Assembly: GCA_016875405.1 (NCBI GenBank) | Contig: VGRJ01000001.1 | Coordinates: forward strand, 1 to 64,000 | DNA length: 64,000 nucleotides | Origin: Deltaproteobacteria bacterium | Lineage (GTDB): Bacteria > Myxococcota_A > Polyangia > Polyangiales > Polyangiaceae | Direction: 5' to 3' | Part shown: positions 28,248 through 38,959 of the stretch, in pieces | Numbering within the stretch: the stretch's first letter is position 1 | How the letters are laid out: every line of letters starts with the position of its first letter | Translations under genes and position numbers: made by a program | Notes under the pieces: generated by a model | What the model saw: the letters and a program-made list of their open reading frames with translations, nothing else | What the model was told of the DNA's origin: nothing | Database searches by the model: none

Positions 28248-30158
28248 ATGCAACGACGCGTCGTAATGCGCTCGGTTCACCCTCGCCCGCTGGTCTCGCT
28301 CGTCCTGCCGACGTGCGATCGCCCGAACCTCTTCGCGCGGGCCCTCGAGAGCGCGCTCGACCAACGCTACGAGAACCTCGAGGTCCTGGTCGTCAACGAC
28401 GGCGGCGTCCCGGTCGAGGCCGTGATCGGAGAGCTCGATCGGCACGGTCGCGTGGTGCAGCTGCGACTTCCGGTGCGGCGCGGCCCGGCGATCGCTCGCA
28501 ACCACGGGTTGCGCCTCGCGCGAGGCGAGTACGTCGGCTTCCTCGACGACGACGACACCCTCGACCCCTGCCACGTGGCCACCCTTGTCGCCGCCCTGCG
28601 GAGCGGCGAGCACCGCATCGCCTACGCGCACGCGCGACGCAGGCTCGAGGAGGCTCGTGACGGGCAGCTCGTGCTCGTACGAGAAGACGTCCGCTGGCCG
28701 ACCGAGGCGCCACCGGTCACGACGGAGGCGCTGCTTCACCAGAACCCGCTTCCCTTGCAGGCCGCCCTGCTTCACCGAAGCTGCCTCGAGGAGTGCGGCG
28801 GCTTCGACGAGACGCTGTCGGTGCTCGAAGACTGGGAGCTTTGGCTGCGCCTCTCGCGCTACTTCGCGTTCCTCGAGGTGGGTGAGACCACGAGCACGAC
28901 GACGGCTCACCCGGACGGGCTCCTCCGCGCGCGGGCGCGCGACCTCCACGCGAGCGCACGACGGGTCGCCGCGCTTCACGCCGATCTCTGGAGCGGCCGC
29001 CCCGAGGCACTCGCGGCGCAGGCCAGGTTGCTCGAGCGACTCGCGCGAATCGAAGCCACGGCAGCCCCCACCTGCTCGCTACTCGTGCCCGTACGCCGGG
29101 AGAGCGTCGGACACCTCCGAGGGTTCTTCGAGCAGCTCCGACGGAGTGTCCGCGGCGTGCAGGTCGAGATCGTCGCGATCAATCGCGGGTTGAGCCCCGA
29201 AGCCGCGCGCGAGCTCGAGGCCCTCGACACGCGCGTCGTCACGAGCACGCGCTCGCTCGGTGAATCCCTCGACCAAGCCGTCGCCGCCGCGAGCGGGGCG
29301 AACGTCGTCGCCGTGCGGAGCGACGTCATCCTCGAAGACGGCTGGCTGCAAGCGCTCCTCGCCGAGCGCGATGGCGAGGCGATCGTGGGCGGTAAGACGC
29401 TCGATACCTCGGGACGCGTCGCGCATGCAGGCCTCGCGCTCCGCAGCGCGGGCGACGGCCTGCGCCCGCTCTTCGTCGGCGTCGAAGCGAATGCGACCGA
29501 GCTCTTCTCACACCGCGAGGTCGACGCCATCGCGAGCGCGACGGTCCTCGTGCCACGGTCGGTCGCGAGCTCTCAAGGCTTCGGGTCGATCGACGACTGG
29601 TCCGCGCTCGCCGACCTCTGCCTCCGCGCGCGCGCTGCAGGCACACCGGTGCGCCTCGCGGCAGCGAGCGTCGCTTATCGGATCCCGAGCCGAGTCGAAG
29701 CCCCCTGGCTCGACCCCGCCGCGACCGCGGCCCTCGCTCCGGCGGCGGCACGCCTCTTCGATGCGCTCGGCGAGACGGCTCCTTCACCGACGAGCGTGCG
29801 CAGCGGCGCGAGCCGGAGACCCCTCGACGTCGCAGGGCTCCTCGAAGGGCGGAGCGCCGCCGAGGCGTGGGAGCTCCTCGTGAAGCTCGCCGACGCACGC
29901 CCTGACGACGGGGACGTGATCCAGGAGCTCTCCCGCGTCGGCCTCGCTCGCGGCGCGTGGCGAGAGCTCTCGACGCTGCTCGGGCGGTACGTCGCGATGC
30001 ACCCGGACGATCACGAGAAGCGCTATGCGCTCGTCAGCGTCAGCTTGCGCGCCGACGATCCCCAAGCGGCGCGGAGGCACTTCGAGGAGCTCGTCGCGCG
30101 CGCTCCGACGATGGTCGGCCTCGAGTCGCTACGCCGGCGGCTCACCCGCGCCGCGTGA
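28248..30158 (+). CDS. tandem family-2 glycosyltransferase-like protein with TPR-like C-terminus
   Basis: VSLVLPTCDRPNLFARALESALDQRYENLEVLVVNDGG...EYVGFLDDDDTL; second GT2-like segment ~aa 285-495. Confidence 0.8.
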   Translation: MQRRVVMRSVHPRPLVSLVLPTCDRPNLFARALESALDQRYENLEVLVVNDGGVPVEAVIGELDRHGRVVQLRLPVRRGPAIARNHGLRLARGEYVGFLDDDDTLDPCHVATLVAALRSGEHRIAYAHARRRLEEARDGQLVLVREDVRWPTEAPPVTTEALLHQNPLPLQAALLHRSCLEECGGFDETLSVLEDWELWLRLSRYFAFLEVGETTSTTTAHPDGLLRARARDLHASARRVAALHADLWSGRPEALAAQARLLERLARIEATAAPTCSLLVPVRRESVGHLRGFFEQLRRSVRGVQVEIVAINRGLSPEAARELEALDTRVVTSTRSLGESLDQAVAAASGANVVAVRSDVILEDGWLQALLAERDGEAIVGGKTLDTSGRVAHAGLALRSAGDGLRPLFVGVEANATELFSHREVDAIASATVLVPRSVASSQGFGSIDDWSALADLCLRARAAGTPVRLAAASVAYRIPSRVEAPWLDPAATAALAPAAARLFDALGETAPSPTSVRSGASRRPLDVAGLLEGRSAAEAWELLVKLADARPDDGDVIQELSRVGLARGAWRELSTLLGRYVAMHPDDHEKRYALVSVSLRADDPQAARRHFEELVARAPTMVGLESLRRRLTRAA

Positions 30159-30213
30159 GCCTCCGCTTCGGAGCGGGGCAATCGAAGAATTGGCGCGTTG
30201 CCGGACATCGTCT

Positions 30214-32391
30214 ATGGCCAACGCCATGGCACAAGGCGGAGTCACACAGAAGGCCGCGACGCATCGAGCCGATGAAGGACGCTCCCTTCGAAAGACTGGC
30301 ATCGTGATCCTCGTCTGCGCGGGGATCTTGGTCCACGCGGAGCGAGCGTCCGCGCATGACAAACGCGAGGACGCCGAGGCCCAGCGCGCCTTCTCCGAAG
30401 AAGAGCAGGCGCGCGAGCAGGCGAAGGCCGAGGCGAAGGACGCCGTCGACGTCTTCGTGAGCGGCGATCGCACGCCTGGCTCGGCCTCGGGCGCGACCAT
30501 CACCGGCAGCGAATTGAAGGCTCGACCGAAGCTGCGACCGGCCGACGCGCTGCAGGCGGCGGGCGGACTCATCGCGGTCCAGCACGCCGGCGGCGGCAAG
30601 GCGAACCAATATTTTCTCAGGGGCTTCGACATCGACCACGGCACCGACCTCTTGCTCACCATCGACGGCGTACCAGTGAACCTGGTGAGCCATGGACACG
30701 GCCAGGGGTACGCGGACCTCAACTTCGTCATCCCCGAGGTCATCACCTCGCTCGACGTGTACAAGGGCAGCTACCACACCGAGCTCGGCGATTTCGCCAC
30801 AGCGGGGAGCGTCAACTTTCGACTCGCGGACATCCTGCCCGAGAGCTTCGCGGCCGCGAGCGTCGGTCAGTACGGCATCCTGCGCGGCGTCGGCACGGTG
30901 TCGCGCACCGTGGGAGACGACTGGCGCTTCACCGTCGCGGGCGAGGTCGCGACCCAGGATGGGCCTTTCGAAAACGCCGAAAAATACAGGCGAATGAACG
31001 CGTACCTGCGCGCGACTCACGACCTTTCGCCGTCGAGCAGCGTCACGATGACCTGGATGAGCCACACCGGACGCTGGCGCGCCAACGGGCAGCTCCCCGC
31101 GCGCGCGGTCGCGTCAGGGCTCATCGATCGGTTCGGAACGCTCGACCCGACCGAGGGCGGAACGACGCAGCGGCATATCGCGTCGCTGCGCTACAACGCC
31201 CGTATCGCCGACGACGCCGCGCTCGACGTGCTCGCCTACGCGCAGCGCTACGACTGGCGCCTCTATTCAAACTTCACGTTCTTCCTCGACGATCCTGTCA
31301 ACGGCGATCAGATCGAGCAAACGGACGGCCGCTGGGTGTTCGGCGTGAACGGGGGCGCGCGCCTCTTGCACCGACACTTCGGTCCCGTGCAAATCGAGAC
31401 TCGCGCGGGCCTCCAGGTTCGGAGCGACGGCATCGACAACGGGCTGTTTCATACGCGCGCGACCGAGCGCCTCGACACACGCGTCGACGCCGGGATCTCG
31501 CAGACGAGCCTTGGCCTCTACGTCGAGGAGCGCCTCGCCTACAAGAAGTGGCTCGCCGTTCGCGCCGGCGTGCGCGTCGATCGCCTCGACGTATCGGTCA
31601 CCGATCGCAAGACCCCGACCGGTCCGGAGAGCCTCGAGGGCTCGGCCGGCGACATGCTCGCTTCGCCGAAGCTCTCGGTGGTCCTCGCGCCCCACACGAC
31701 GACCCAGCTCTACTTGAACTACGGCCGCGGCTTTCACTCGAACGACGCCCGCGGCGCGACGCGAAGGACGGACCCGGCGACGCTCCTCGTCCCCGCGACG
31801 ACCTATGAGGTTGGAGCGCGCGTAAGGCCATGGCGCCCGCTCGTCTTGACGGCGGCGGCGTACCGCATCGATCTCGACAGCGAGCTCGTCTGGTCGGGCG
31901 ATGCGGGGACGACCGAGCCGAGCGAGGCGACGAGGCGGATTGGCCTCGAGATGGGCGGGCGACTCAACCTGAATCGCTGGCTCTTCGCCGACGTCGACCT
32001 GACGCTGAACCGCGCCGCGTTCAAGGGCAACGCGGGCAACGGCGGCGCCGTCGCGCTCGCGCCGACGAGGACCCTCTCGGCAGGCATCGGTGCACGGGCA
32101 AAGTTCGGGACCTTCGGTTCGCTGCGCGTTCGACACGTGGGCGAGCGCCCCGCGAACGAGGACGGCTCGCTCGTCGCCGAAGGGTTCACGATCGTCGATG
32201 CGCAGGTTGGCCATCGCTACAAAGCCTTCGAGGCGACGGTCGACGTTCAGAACCTGCTGAACAGCGAGTGGCGCGAGGTCCAGTTCGCGACCACGAGCCG
32301 CCTCGCGAACGAGGCGAAGCCGGTCGACGAGGTGAACTTCACCCCCGGCTGGCCGATCACGGTGCGCGCGACGCTCGCGGCGTACTTCTGA
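30214..32391 (+). CDS. TonB-dependent outer-membrane receptor
   Basis: Plug RPADALQAAGGLIAVQHAGGGKANQYFLRGFDIDHGTDLLLTIDGVPVN; C-terminal beta-barrel ending in aromatic residues. Confidence 0.88.
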   Translation: MANAMAQGGVTQKAATHRADEGRSLRKTGIVILVCAGILVHAERASAHDKREDAEAQRAFSEEEQAREQAKAEAKDAVDVFVSGDRTPGSASGATITGSELKARPKLRPADALQAAGGLIAVQHAGGGKANQYFLRGFDIDHGTDLLLTIDGVPVNLVSHGHGQGYADLNFVIPEVITSLDVYKGSYHTELGDFATAGSVNFRLADILPESFAAASVGQYGILRGVGTVSRTVGDDWRFTVAGEVATQDGPFENAEKYRRMNAYLRATHDLSPSSSVTMTWMSHTGRWRANGQLPARAVASGLIDRFGTLDPTEGGTTQRHIASLRYNARIADDAALDVLAYAQRYDWRLYSNFTFFLDDPVNGDQIEQTDGRWVFGVNGGARLLHRHFGPVQIETRAGLQVRSDGIDNGLFHTRATERLDTRVDAGISQTSLGLYVEERLAYKKWLAVRAGVRVDRLDVSVTDRKTPTGPESLEGSAGDMLASPKLSVVLAPHTTTQLYLNYGRGFHSNDARGATRRTDPATLLVPATTYEVGARVRPWRPLVLTAAAYRIDLDSELVWSGDAGTTEPSEATRRIGLEMGGRLNLNRWLFADVDLTLNRAAFKGNAGNGGAVALAPTRTLSAGIGARAKFGTFGSLRVRHVGERPANEDGSLVAEGFTIVDAQVGHRYKAFEATVDVQNLLNSEWREVQFATTSRLANEAKPVDEVNFTPGWPITVRATLAAYF

Positions 32392-32436
32392 CACGCGCTC
32401 CGGCAGTCGAGCCTCGGGATGCTCGCGGGCGCGTGC

Positions 32437-33807
32437 TCAGCGACGACCGAGGAGCACCTTCGGGGTCGACATCGCCTCGTAAGCGTAGCGGAGCCCCTCG
32501 CGGCCCATGCCGCTGCGCTTCACGCCGCCGTAGGGCATCACGTCGAAGCGCATCGACGGGTGGTCGTTCCAGATCACGCCACCGACCTCGAGCTCGCGGA
32601 AGGCGCGCTCGACGAGCACCTGATCGCGCGTGAAGACGCTCGCGTGAAGGCCGAAGCGCGAGGCGTTCACCGCCGCGAAGGCCTCCTCGGCCGAGGCAAA
32701 GCTCGAGAGCGTCAACACCGGCGCGAACGCCTCTTCGTGGGCGAGCTTGGCCAGCGGCGGGACGCCCTCGAGGAGGGTCGGGTAGACGAGCCTGCCCTCG
32801 CGCGTGCCGCCGACGAGCAGCCGCGCGCCGAGCGCCACGGCTTCGTCGATCCAGTCGAGCGCGCGAATGGCCGCGTGCTCGTCGATCATCGGACCGCAGA
32901 CCGTCTTCGGGTCGAGCGGGTCACCGACGGGGAGCGCGCGTGTCTCGGCGATCAGGGCCTCGCGGAACGAATCGAGGGCGCTCGCCTCGACGCGCGCGTG
33001 CTGCGCCGAGATGCACACCTGCCCCGCGTAGCCGTATGCGCTCGTCGCGATGCGCGTCGCCGCGAAGCCGAGGTCGGCGTCTGCGAACACGAGCGCCGAG
33101 GCGTCCCCGCCGAGCTCGAGGATGACGGGGCGACCGCCCGCGACCTCGCGTACGCGAAACCCGACGGCTTCGGAGCCGGTAAAGCTGACGAGCGCGATGC
33201 GTGGGTCGGCGACGGCGCGCTCCGAGACCTCAGGCGAGCCGCCTAGCGCGTTCAGCACGCCCGGAGGCAAGCCTGCCTCTTGGATGAGCCGAACGAGCGC
33301 CATCGTCGACCGATAGGCGAGCGGCGAAAGCTTCAAGACGACGGTGTCGCCCGCTGCGAGTGCCGGCGCGAGCTTGTGAGCCGCGAGGTTGTACGGCCAG
33401 TTGTAGGGGACGATGGCGAGCACCACACCCACGCCGAAGCGCTCGACCTCGCAGCAGTAGTCTCGCCCTCGTGCGTCTCGCTCGAGCGAGAGCTCCTCGC
33501 GGGCTCGGGCGTCGAGCAGCTCGGCCGCGAGGCGGAAGGTAACCGCGAGGCGCGTCACCTCGGCGCGTGCCCAGACGATCGGCTTCGCGATCTCGCGCGC
33601 CATTTCTTCGGCGAGCACGTCGAGCTGGGTCTCGACCATGCTCGCGACTCTCATCAAGAGCTCGCGTCGCTCGGCGCGGGTGGTCCGTGACCAGGCGGGA
33701 AACGCGCGAGACGCCGCGGCGATGGCCTCATCCATCGTGGACCACGGCGCCTCGCGTCCGCGTTCGCGCCAGCGACCATCGACGAGCGCTTGATCGTCTT
33801 GGCTCAA
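32437..33807 (-). CDS. aldehyde dehydrogenase family protein
   Basis: IVPYNWPYN, FTGSEAVG, ELGGDAS, GYAGQVCIS catalytic Cys, EEAFAPVL. Confidence 0.92.
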   Translation of the reverse strand: MSQDDQALVDGRWRERGREAPWSTMDEAIAAASRAFPAWSRTTRAERRELLMRVASMVETQLDVLAEEMAREIAKPIVWARAEVTRLAVTFRLAAELLDARAREELSLERDARGRDYCCEVERFGVGVVLAIVPYNWPYNLAAHKLAPALAAGDTVVLKLSPLAYRSTMALVRLIQEAGLPPGVLNALGGSPEVSERAVADPRIALVSFTGSEAVGFRVREVAGGRPVILELGGDASALVFADADLGFAATRIATSAYGYAGQVCISAQHARVEASALDSFREALIAETRALPVGDPLDPKTVCGPMIDEHAAIRALDWIDEAVALGARLLVGGTREGRLVYPTLLEGVPPLAKLAHEEAFAPVLTLSSFASAEEAFAAVNASRFGLHASVFTRDQVLVERAFRELEVGGVIWNDHPSMRFDVMPYGGVKRSGMGREGLRYAYEAMSTPKVLLGRR

Positions 33808-33854
33808 TCGTCTCGCCTCACGGCGCCAGTCGATGCGGGCGGTTCAGACTTCGG

Positions 33855-33939
33855 CGGAGAGAGCGGGATTCGAACCCGCGGTACCTTTCGGTACACACGA
33901 TTTCCAGTCGTGCACCTTCGACCACTCGGTCACCTCTCC
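33855..33939 (-). tRNA. tRNA-Ser(GGA)
   Basis: Minus strand GGAGAGGTGACCGAGTGG...CACGA-CTGGAAA-TCGTG...GGGTTCGAATCCC...TCTCTCC-G with long variable arm. Confidence 0.95.
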
Positions 33940-33988
33940 GGGCGGCTGACCTCATAGGCCAACGCGCCTCCCCGGGCAAGCGTGCGCG

Positions 33989-35323
33989 TCACCTCGCAGC
34001 GAAGCGAGTGACGACGTCGGTCAGGACCTCAGTGCCCCAGCGAAGGCCATCGATCGGGATACGCTCGTCGTGCCCGTGGAACATGTCGGCGAAGCGCATG
34101 CCGGGCGGCAACTTCACCGGCGCGAAGCCGTACCAGCGGGCGCCGAGGCGGGTGAACGACTTCGCATCGGTGAACCCGGGGATCATGTACGGCACCGGGA
34201 TCGCGTCGGGCTCGCGCTCCGCGAGCACCTCGAGGATGCGATCGTAGAGCGGAGAGCGGACGGGCTCCGTCTCGACGGGCGGAGCCGAGCGGAGGACCTC
34301 GAGCTCGAACTCGGGGCCGAGCACCGCGCCGAGCTCGCGCAGGAAGTCGTCGTCCGTCTGTCCCGGTAGAGTGCGCCCGTCGATCTCGACCTCGGCGACT
34401 CCTGGGATCACGTTCGTCTTCTGGCCCGCGCGCACCACGGTCGGCGAGGCGGTGTTCGCGAGCATCGCGCCGAGCGCACGGCCGACACTCGGATCCGGGA
34501 GCGCCTTCAAGAGACGCGGAAGGAGACCCGGGCTCGTGAGCGCGCGGAGCAGGGGCTGAAGCGCCGCCGGCTGCGCCGACGCGATCCCCGAGAGGAAGTC
34601 GGTCACGACGCGCGTACGGTGCGGCGGGAGCCCCTTCGCGAGGCGCGCCACGCCGCTCGCGAGTTTGTAGACGGCGGAGTCGGTCCGGGGCATCGAGCCG
34701 TGGCCCGGCTCGCCGCGGACGCGCGCGCGTACCCAGCAAAATCCCTTCTCGGCGACCTGAACCGTGAAGAAGCGCTTGCCACCGAGCTCGAGGTTGAAGC
34801 CCCCACCCTCGCCGATCGCGTACTCCGCCCGCACGAGCTCCGGGTGATGGTCGCAGAGCCAACCGGACCCAAACTCGCAACCAGCCTCCTCATCGGCCAC
34901 GCCCGCGAAGATGATGTCGCGGTCGAGCCGCACCCCCTCGCGCGCGAGGCGCGTCAGCAGCGCGACGGACATCGCCGCGTGGTTCTTCATGTCGATGGCG
35001 CCGCGACCCCACAGGCACCCTTCGGCGACGACGCCCGAGAACGGCGGGTAGCGCCACGCCGAGGGGTCCGCTTCGACGACGTCGAGGTGCGCCGTCAGGA
35101 GAATCGGGGGCTTCGCGCCCGTGCCGCGGTGGCGCGCGACGACGTTGGCGCGGCACGGCGCGCTCTCGAGGACCACGGGCTCGAGCCCGGCCGCGGCGAG
35201 CTCGGCGGCGAGCAACGCGGCAGCCTCGCGCTCGTTTCCGGGCGGGTTCGTGGTGTCGATGCGCAGCAACCGCTGGCAGAGATCCACCGCATGATCGCAG
35301 AGCTCGGCGTCGGCATTCAGCAT
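33989..35323 (-). CDS. M20 family metallopeptidase
   Basis: PPILLTAHLDVV, LWGRGAIDMKN, GVADEEAG, PGHGSMP. Confidence 0.88.
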   Translation of the reverse strand: MLNADAELCDHAVDLCQRLLRIDTTNPPGNEREAAALLAAELAAAGLEPVVLESAPCRANVVARHRGTGAKPPILLTAHLDVVEADPSAWRYPPFSGVVAEGCLWGRGAIDMKNHAAMSVALLTRLAREGVRLDRDIIFAGVADEEAGCEFGSGWLCDHHPELVRAEYAIGEGGGFNLELGGKRFFTVQVAEKGFCWVRARVRGEPGHGSMPRTDSAVYKLASGVARLAKGLPPHRTRVVTDFLSGIASAQPAALQPLLRALTSPGLLPRLLKALPDPSVGRALGAMLANTASPTVVRAGQKTNVIPGVAEVEIDGRTLPGQTDDDFLRELGAVLGPEFELEVLRSAPPVETEPVRSPLYDRILEVLAEREPDAIPVPYMIPGFTDAKSFTRLGARWYGFAPVKLPPGMRFADMFHGHDERIPIDGLRWGTEVLTDVVTRFAAR

Positions 35324-35333
35324 GCGCGGGACG

Positions 35334-36893
35334 TTACCACGCGCCGAGGGAGACCGGCCTCGCGAGCCCGCGCCGATCGAGGCGCAGACCGCGAACATGG
35401 CCCGCGGAGTCCTCGAGCAAGAGCAGCATCGCGCGCGGTCCCCCGAAGGCCTCGAGGCGCCGAACCTCGAACCCTGCGGCCCGACCTTCAAGGAGCAGGA
35501 GCTCGCCGCGAACGCGGCCCTCTCCCTCGTCGAACGCGGCACGCAGAGCCCCCGTGCGATCGAGCCATACGACCGCGAGCGCGTCACCGACGGGCGCCGC
35601 CACGATCGAATCACCGCTCGGCAGCGAAGTCGTCCGACGGCTGCAAGCCGCGCTGTCGCAGCGAACGCGCTCGAAGGCGTCCGCGACGACCGACGTGTAG
35701 TGGAGCGCCCCATCGAAGCAGGCCGCGCGACCGCCGGGAACGAGCGCTTCGTTACGGATCGACGAGCCCGTCCCGACGAGCGCGATCGGTGAGCCCGAAG
35801 CCTCCCCGACCAGCGCGTGCGTCCCGCGCGTCGAGCATCGGGCGAGGAGCCTCCGCGGCGCGACCGCGCGCCCGATGGTGAACCGATCGGCAAGTTTAAC
35901 GCCGTCGAATCGCGCGAAGTAAATGGGAACGTCGCCGTCCCCCGCGAGCCACCAGGCGACGCCGGTCGGCCAGGCGATGGCCGTGGCGTCGGCAGGGATC
36001 TCGGTGCGGCGATTCTCCTCCGAGCGGCCCGGAGCGAGCCGGACGAGACGCCAGTGCTTGCGGTCGCCGTTGGACGCATCGTACTCGGCCTGGAGCACCA
36101 CGGCCTCTCCGCTCGCGCCGACGACTGCATCTCCTTGGCTTCCGGGGAGCGTCCAGAGCCGCGTCCCCGACGCCACGTCGACGAGCGCCGCCCCAGACTC
36201 GACCTGCACGAGCGCGAGCTCGGGGCCGTCGTCGTCCGACCACGCCGAGCGCGACTCGCCCTCGAGCCCGGCGGGCTGGGGACGGCACCCGAGCACCGGC
36301 GCGGCCGCATCACCTGCGAGGTCGAGGCGACACGCGCGTGGTCGGTCTCCCGCGAGTCGCAGGCGCACTTCACCGTCCCGCAGGAGCTCCGCGCTGCGAA
36401 CGTCGGCGATGCCCTTGACGCCCGTCAATTCTGGGAGTGACGCAGCCTCGAGCCGCGCGCTCGCGACGGCGGGGAGCGGACCGCGGTACGTGGGGCGCCC
36501 GGCGGGTAAGCCCGCGCGACGCAGCGCCTCCCACGCCGCGTCGATCCCGGCGTCGCGCGTGCGAGGGGACGCACCGAGCAAAGGGGCGAGTCGTGGGAGA
36601 CCCGCGAGCCCGGGCCGCAGCGGCGGGGCAGCGAGCGCGCGATCGAGAGCCTGAAGCTCTGTGGCGCAACGGTTCGGCCACCCCGAGGAGGCGCCCTCGG
36701 CGAGCGCGATGGATCGCATGCGCGCGCTCGGCCTCTCGCCTGAGCCGAGGCCAGGCCCGAGCACGCAGAGCTCCGCATCGACCCAGCGATCGGCGGCCTC
36801 GGCGCGCGCGCGGTCGTCGAGGACCCCTCCGGCGACGTACCACGCGGAGAGGCTCGCCACGGCCGCCATCGAGAGCGTCGCGAGCCAGCGCAT
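35334..36893 (-). CDS. hypothetical protein with N-terminal signal/anchor
   Basis: Start MRWLATLSMAAVASLSAWYVAGG. Confidence 0.62.
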   Translation of the reverse strand: MRWLATLSMAAVASLSAWYVAGGVLDDRARAEAADRWVDAELCVLGPGLGSGERPSARMRSIALAEGASSGWPNRCATELQALDRALAAPPLRPGLAGLPRLAPLLGASPRTRDAGIDAAWEALRRAGLPAGRPTYRGPLPAVASARLEAASLPELTGVKGIADVRSAELLRDGEVRLRLAGDRPRACRLDLAGDAAAPVLGCRPQPAGLEGESRSAWSDDDGPELALVQVESGAALVDVASGTRLWTLPGSQGDAVVGASGEAVVLQAEYDASNGDRKHWRLVRLAPGRSEENRRTEIPADATAIAWPTGVAWWLAGDGDVPIYFARFDGVKLADRFTIGRAVAPRRLLARCSTRGTHALVGEASGSPIALVGTGSSIRNEALVPGGRAACFDGALHYTSVVADAFERVRCDSAACSRRTTSLPSGDSIVAAPVGDALAVVWLDRTGALRAAFDEGEGRVRGELLLLEGRAAGFEVRRLEAFGGPRAMLLLLEDSAGHVRGLRLDRRGLARPVSLGAW

Positions 36894-36948
36894 CGAAGTC
36901 GAGAGGTAACGAGCGTCGCGAGGAGGAGGCAACAAACCGAGGGCGTTC

Positions 36949-38256
36949 TCAGCCGAGGAACGCGTCACGAAGCCCGAGCCCCACCTCGCTGAGGAGCGCG
37001 GCGGCGAGCCCGCACGCGAGGAGTCGAAGGCCTGCGCCGACGCCGGCGGCCAGGCGATGCGGCACGGTCGAGAGGGCGGCGCCGAGCGACGCGACAAACG
37101 CCGGCGCGAGCGCGAGGTGCGCGGCCGATGGCAAGGCGAGCGCCAGGAGCCAACCCGCGCCTGCGGCGACGAGCCACCCGTCGACCCCACGAGCCCGACG
37201 TCGGCGGGCCGCGGCGAGCAGCGCGGTCGACGCGAACGCGAAGAGGAAGCTCGCGGGTTCGGGCCAAGCGATCGTCACGCACGCGAAGAGATCGAACCAC
37301 ACGGCGCGGGGCCCGGCGCGGAGCGCGGCGAGCGGCTCCGGGCGGCCCGCGAGCTCACGCGTGAGCGCGAGCACGTTGTCGCCGTGGTGCTGAAGGCTCG
37401 CGCGCGACAAGTGCTCGAGGTCGTCGCTCGGGCGGTGGTAGTGCGAGGCACCGCGAATGAAGGCGAAGTTGTACCCGGGGATCCCCGCCTCACCAAACAC
37501 CGTAAGGTCGGTGTCGTTCGGCATCCGCTCGTAGACCGCCGAGAAGAGTGAGCTCGTCGCGGGTCGCTCGAGCGCCCCGATCGCGCGAACGCCGGTCCAG
37601 CCGAGGTGCTTTGTCTCGAAGAGCAGACTCGGCCCATGCGTGCCGCGCGCCTCGACGTTGACCACCGCCCCGGCCCTCGAGGACTCCTCGGCGTTCACGA
37701 CGAAGGCCTGCGCGCCCAAGAGCCCCGCTTCTTCACCATCGTCGAAGAGGACGACGACGTCGTGCTCGAGCGGCGGACTCGCGACAAGGGCTCGCGCGAC
37801 CTCGAGGAGCGTCGCGACGCCAGCCCCATCGTCGCTCGCGCCAGGCGCGGTCGGTACGGAGTCGTAGTGCGCGACGAGCACGAGGGCATCGTTCGTCGGG
37901 TAGCGCCCCCGAATCGTGACGACGACGTTCTCGACCTCGGCGCCTCGTCCGCCACGCCACGCGCTCGTGCGATCGACGCGCGGCTCGAGGCCAAGGGTCT
38001 GCAGCTCGAGCTCGATTCGACGACGCACCTCGCGGTTCGCCACGCTTCCGCGCGGGTGAGGACGCGACTCCCCGAGCACCCGCGCGAGCGTCGCGTAGGC
38101 GCGCGCCGACGAGAACTCACCGAGCGGCGCCTCGGCGGCTCGAGGCGGAGGCCCGTCCCAGCGCCACACCGTGACGAGCGACGCGACGACCACCACGACC
38201 GCCGTTACGAGGCGCGCTCGAACGGGACGCGACTCCGCGGGCGACGCGTTCGACAT
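36949..38256 (-). CDS. M28 family peptidase with C-terminal TM segments
   Basis: VLVAHYDSVPTAPGASDDGAGVATLLE, LFDDGEEAGLLGA, TVFGEAGIPGYNFAFIRGASHYH. Confidence 0.87.
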   Translation of the reverse strand: MSNASPAESRPVRARLVTAVVVVVASLVTVWRWDGPPPRAAEAPLGEFSSARAYATLARVLGESRPHPRGSVANREVRRRIELELQTLGLEPRVDRTSAWRGGRGAEVENVVVTIRGRYPTNDALVLVAHYDSVPTAPGASDDGAGVATLLEVARALVASPPLEHDVVVLFDDGEEAGLLGAQAFVVNAEESSRAGAVVNVEARGTHGPSLLFETKHLGWTGVRAIGALERPATSSLFSAVYERMPNDTDLTVFGEAGIPGYNFAFIRGASHYHRPSDDLEHLSRASLQHHGDNVLALTRELAGRPEPLAALRAGPRAVWFDLFACVTIAWPEPASFLFAFASTALLAAARRRRARGVDGWLVAAGAGWLLALALPSAAHLALAPAFVASLGAALSTVPHRLAAGVGAGLRLLACGLAAALLSEVGLGLRDAFLG

Positions 38257-38289
38257 TGTCGTCGCGAGGATACCTGCGACAATTCTGCC

Positions 38290-38937
38290 GTGCTCCCCGA
38301 AGTGCTCCGCGGTCTCATCTTCGACATGGACGGGCTCATGATCGACAGCGAGCCGGTGTGGTGGCGGGTCGAGCACGCGCTGGCGCGCGAGTTCGGCGTC
38401 GCCTGGACGGACGCGCTCGCCCTCTCGTGCATGGGAACCGGCCTGCCGAACCTCATCCGAACGATGCGCGCACACGGCCTCCCGCTCGACGAAGCGACCG
38501 GCGTCGAGCGCGTCATCGACGACTTCATCGCGAGGATCGGCGAGGTCGAGCTCCTGCCGGGGTGCGTCGAGCTCCTCGACGCGGCGCGCGAGCGGGGCAT
38601 TCGCGTCGCGCTCGCCTCCTCGTCGACACGAGGCCTCGTCGAGGCCGTCCTCGCCCAATTTCGGCTCGCGGACCGCTTTGACGCGGCGATCTCGGGAGAG
38701 GCCGTGTCACGCCCCAAGCCCGCCCCCGACATCTTCCTGCTCGCGGCCGAGCGCCTCGGCGTGGACGTGGGCGAAGCAGTGGTGCTCGAAGACTCGCGCG
38801 CGGGGGTGACCGCCGCGAGGGACGCAGGCATCGCGGTCATCGCGATCCCCGAGGGAGATCCCACGCCCTTCGTGCCGATCGCGACGCTGGTCCTCCGCGA
38901 CTTGCACGAAGCGCGTGCGAGGCTTGGGCTCGGCTGA
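38290..38937 (+). CDS. HAD family hydrolase (beta-phosphoglucomutase-like)
   Basis: GLIFDMDGLMIDSEPVWW, ALASSSTRGLVEAVL, VLEDSRAGVTAARDAG; GTG start. Confidence 0.88.
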   Translation: MLPEVLRGLIFDMDGLMIDSEPVWWRVEHALAREFGVAWTDALALSCMGTGLPNLIRTMRAHGLPLDEATGVERVIDDFIARIGEVELLPGCVELLDAARERGIRVALASSSTRGLVEAVLAQFRLADRFDAAISGEAVSRPKPAPDIFLLAAERLGVDVGEAVVLEDSRAGVTAARDAGIAVIAIPEGDPTPFVPIATLVLRDLHEARARLGLG

Positions 38938-38959
38938 CCGCCCGGTGAGGCTCCCGACG

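Noticed and set aside
33855-33939. Genomic island at the tRNA-Ser gene
   Set aside because: Flanking genes are ordinary metabolic/peptidase genes with no integrase
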